Shown here: positions 4,469-5,352 of the stretch, in pieces
Position numbering within the stretch: position 1 is the stretch's first letter
How the letters are laid out: each line of letters begins with the position of its first letter
NCBI GenBank assembly: GCA_934511335.1
Contig: CAKSWL010000173.1
Coordinates: 1-5,352, forward strand
Length of the DNA stretch: 5,352 nucleotides
Origin: an uncultured Cloacibacillus sp.
GTDB taxonomy: Bacteria; Synergistota; Synergistia; Synergistales; Synergistaceae
Direction of reading: 5' to 3'
The notes under the pieces: model-generated
Databases searched by the model: none
Seen by the model: the letters and a program-made list of their open reading frames with translations, nothing else
What the model was told of the DNA's origin: nothing
Position numbers and translations under genes: made by a program

Positions 4469-5338
4469 ATGAACAGGTATGAAGTCTTCGTCAAAGTGGC
4501 GGAAAGCGGCAGCTTCACCCGCGCCGCCGAAGAGCTGGGCTACACCCAGTCGGCGGTGAGCCAGATGGTCCATACGCTTGAGGAGGAGCTCTGTACCGTG
4601 TTGCTGCGGCGCGAAAAGGGCGGCGTCACCCTCTCCGCCGACGGCGAACAGTATCTGCCGTACATCCGTTCGATCTGCAGCGCGCACCGGGAGCTGCGCG
4701 TAAAGTACGACGAAATGCAGGGTCTGTTGGGCGGAAATATCCGGGTCGGGACCTTCACGAGCGTCAGTCGCAGTTGGCTGCCGAAGTTGATGAACGAGTT
4801 CAAGGCGCTCTACCCATACGTTCACTTCGACCTCAGGCAGGGCGACTATCGCGGCATCGAAGAATGGATATCCGAGGGCACGGTCGATTTCGGCTTCACC
4901 TGCTACAGCGAGGTCAAGGGGCTCGTCGTGACGCCGCTGCGCAAAGACGAGATGCTGGCGGCGCTGCCGCCCGGACATCCGCTCGCGCGCCATGAGCGTG
5001 TAACGCTGGAGGAGCTCTCCAGAGAGCCGCTGATACTGCTCGACGAGGGGGAGTTCAGCATCGCGCTGGACGCCTTCCGCCGGAGCGGATTGACCCCGGA
5101 CATCCATTACAGAGTTACCGACGACTATACCGTCATCTCGATGGTGGAACAGGGGCTGGGCGTCTCCATCCTCTACGAGCTCGTCCTGAAAAATGAAAAC
5201 CGCCGCCTTACGGCGCTGCACATCGAGCCCCCAGTAGAACGGACGACGGCGCTCGCCTATCGAAACAAGCGGACGCTGTCCGTCGCCGCGCGCCGCTTCA
5301 TCGATTTTGTGAGCGACTATTTTGGAGCGGGAAAATGA
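4469..5338 (+). CDS. LysR-family transcriptional regulator, probable azlCD regulator
   Basis: The 289-residue protein has standard LysR length. Residues 1-60 form the winged helix-turn-helix: FVKVAESGSFTRAAEELG, then TQSAVSQMVHTLEEEL as the recognition region, then RREKGGVTLSADGE. A linker helix follows (about 65-85). The effector-binding domain begins at about 88 (GGNIRVGTFTSVSRSWLPKL), continues through VDFGFTCYSE and ALPPGHPLA, and ends with the VISMVEQGLGVSILYELVL block typical of LysR proteins. The start at 4469 has AGAGGTG upstream and matches the usual short LysR N-terminus; an in-frame ATG at 4364 would translate through the promoter. The effector is unknown; a branched-chain amino acid or a related compound is a guess from the neighbouring exporter. 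Confidence 0.93.
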   Translation: MNRYEVFVKVAESGSFTRAAEELGYTQSAVSQMVHTLEEELCTVLLRREKGGVTLSADGEQYLPYIRSICSAHRELRVKYDEMQGLLGGNIRVGTFTSVSRSWLPKLMNEFKALYPYVHFDLRQGDYRGIEEWISEGTVDFGFTCYSEVKGLVVTPLRKDEMLAALPPGHPLARHERVTLEELSREPLILLDEGEFSIALDAFRRSGLTPDIHYRVTDDYTVISMVEQGLGVSILYELVLKNENRRLTALHIEPPVERTTALAYRNKRTLSVAARRFIDFVSDYFGAGK

Positions 5339-5352
5339 ATTATAATTATTGT
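5335..5352 (+). CDS. Possible start of a downstream gene, partial
   Basis: An ATG overlaps the regulator stop as ATGA and opens the frame MNYNYC to the window edge. GGAG lies seven bases upstream, inside the regulator's last codons. This would be a translationally coupled gene. The same bases include TATAAT (5341-5346), so the tract could instead be AT-rich intergenic DNA. Six residues cannot identify a family. Confidence 0.35.

Noticed and set aside
4412..5221. 269-codon minus-strand frame opposite the LysR gene
   Set aside because: It is the antisense shadow of a clear LysR protein and has no family features.

Overview
The window is a GC-rich bacterial chromosomal segment dominated by small membrane transport proteins. 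The codons mostly end in G or C, the Shine-Dalgarno sites are normal, and the intrinsic terminators are strong. No plasmid, phage or intact insertion-sequence gene is present. The organism cannot be fixed from the sequence. The gene mix (a LarC-like fragment, an ArsP-type permease, a YoaK/DUF1275 protein, AzlCD with a LysR regulator) would fit an anaerobic bacterium such as a member of the Synergistota or Clostridia, but this is an impression and not a demonstration.

Left part (1-1165): the last 21 residues of a rightward gene resembling LarC, the nickel-pincer cofactor protein, end at base 66. A strong hairpin terminator follows at 135-179. A leftward ArsP/UPF0718-type permease (197-1087) converges on it. 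The permease has a clear promoter with MerR-family architecture: TTGACT and TAAAAT boxes 19 bp apart, with a perfect CTTAGAG-N4-CTCTAAG inverted repeat between them.

Middle part (1166-2456): about 1.3 kb without a convincing intact gene. It holds a rightward structured segment ending in a perfect intrinsic terminator (1212-1368), a possible small leftward membrane-protein gene that looks damaged, and a second TTAGAG-N4-CTCTAA promoter pointing right (1818-1846). It also holds a long imperfect palindrome (1990-2123) and several leftward stretches that read like protein but lack a start or are interrupted by stops. This looks like a decayed or RNA-bearing region.

Right part (2457-5352): a leftward DUF1275 (YoaK-type) membrane protein, then a leftward azlCD pair with an 11-nt overlap, encoding a two-subunit branched-chain amino acid exporter. 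A LysR-type regulator is transcribed divergently from azlC. The 118-bp gap between azlC and the regulator gene is AT-rich and carries a good rightward promoter overlapped by two palindromes. The simplest reading is a regulator controlling itself and the exporter. The last bases may begin another gene through an ATGA overlap with the regulator stop.
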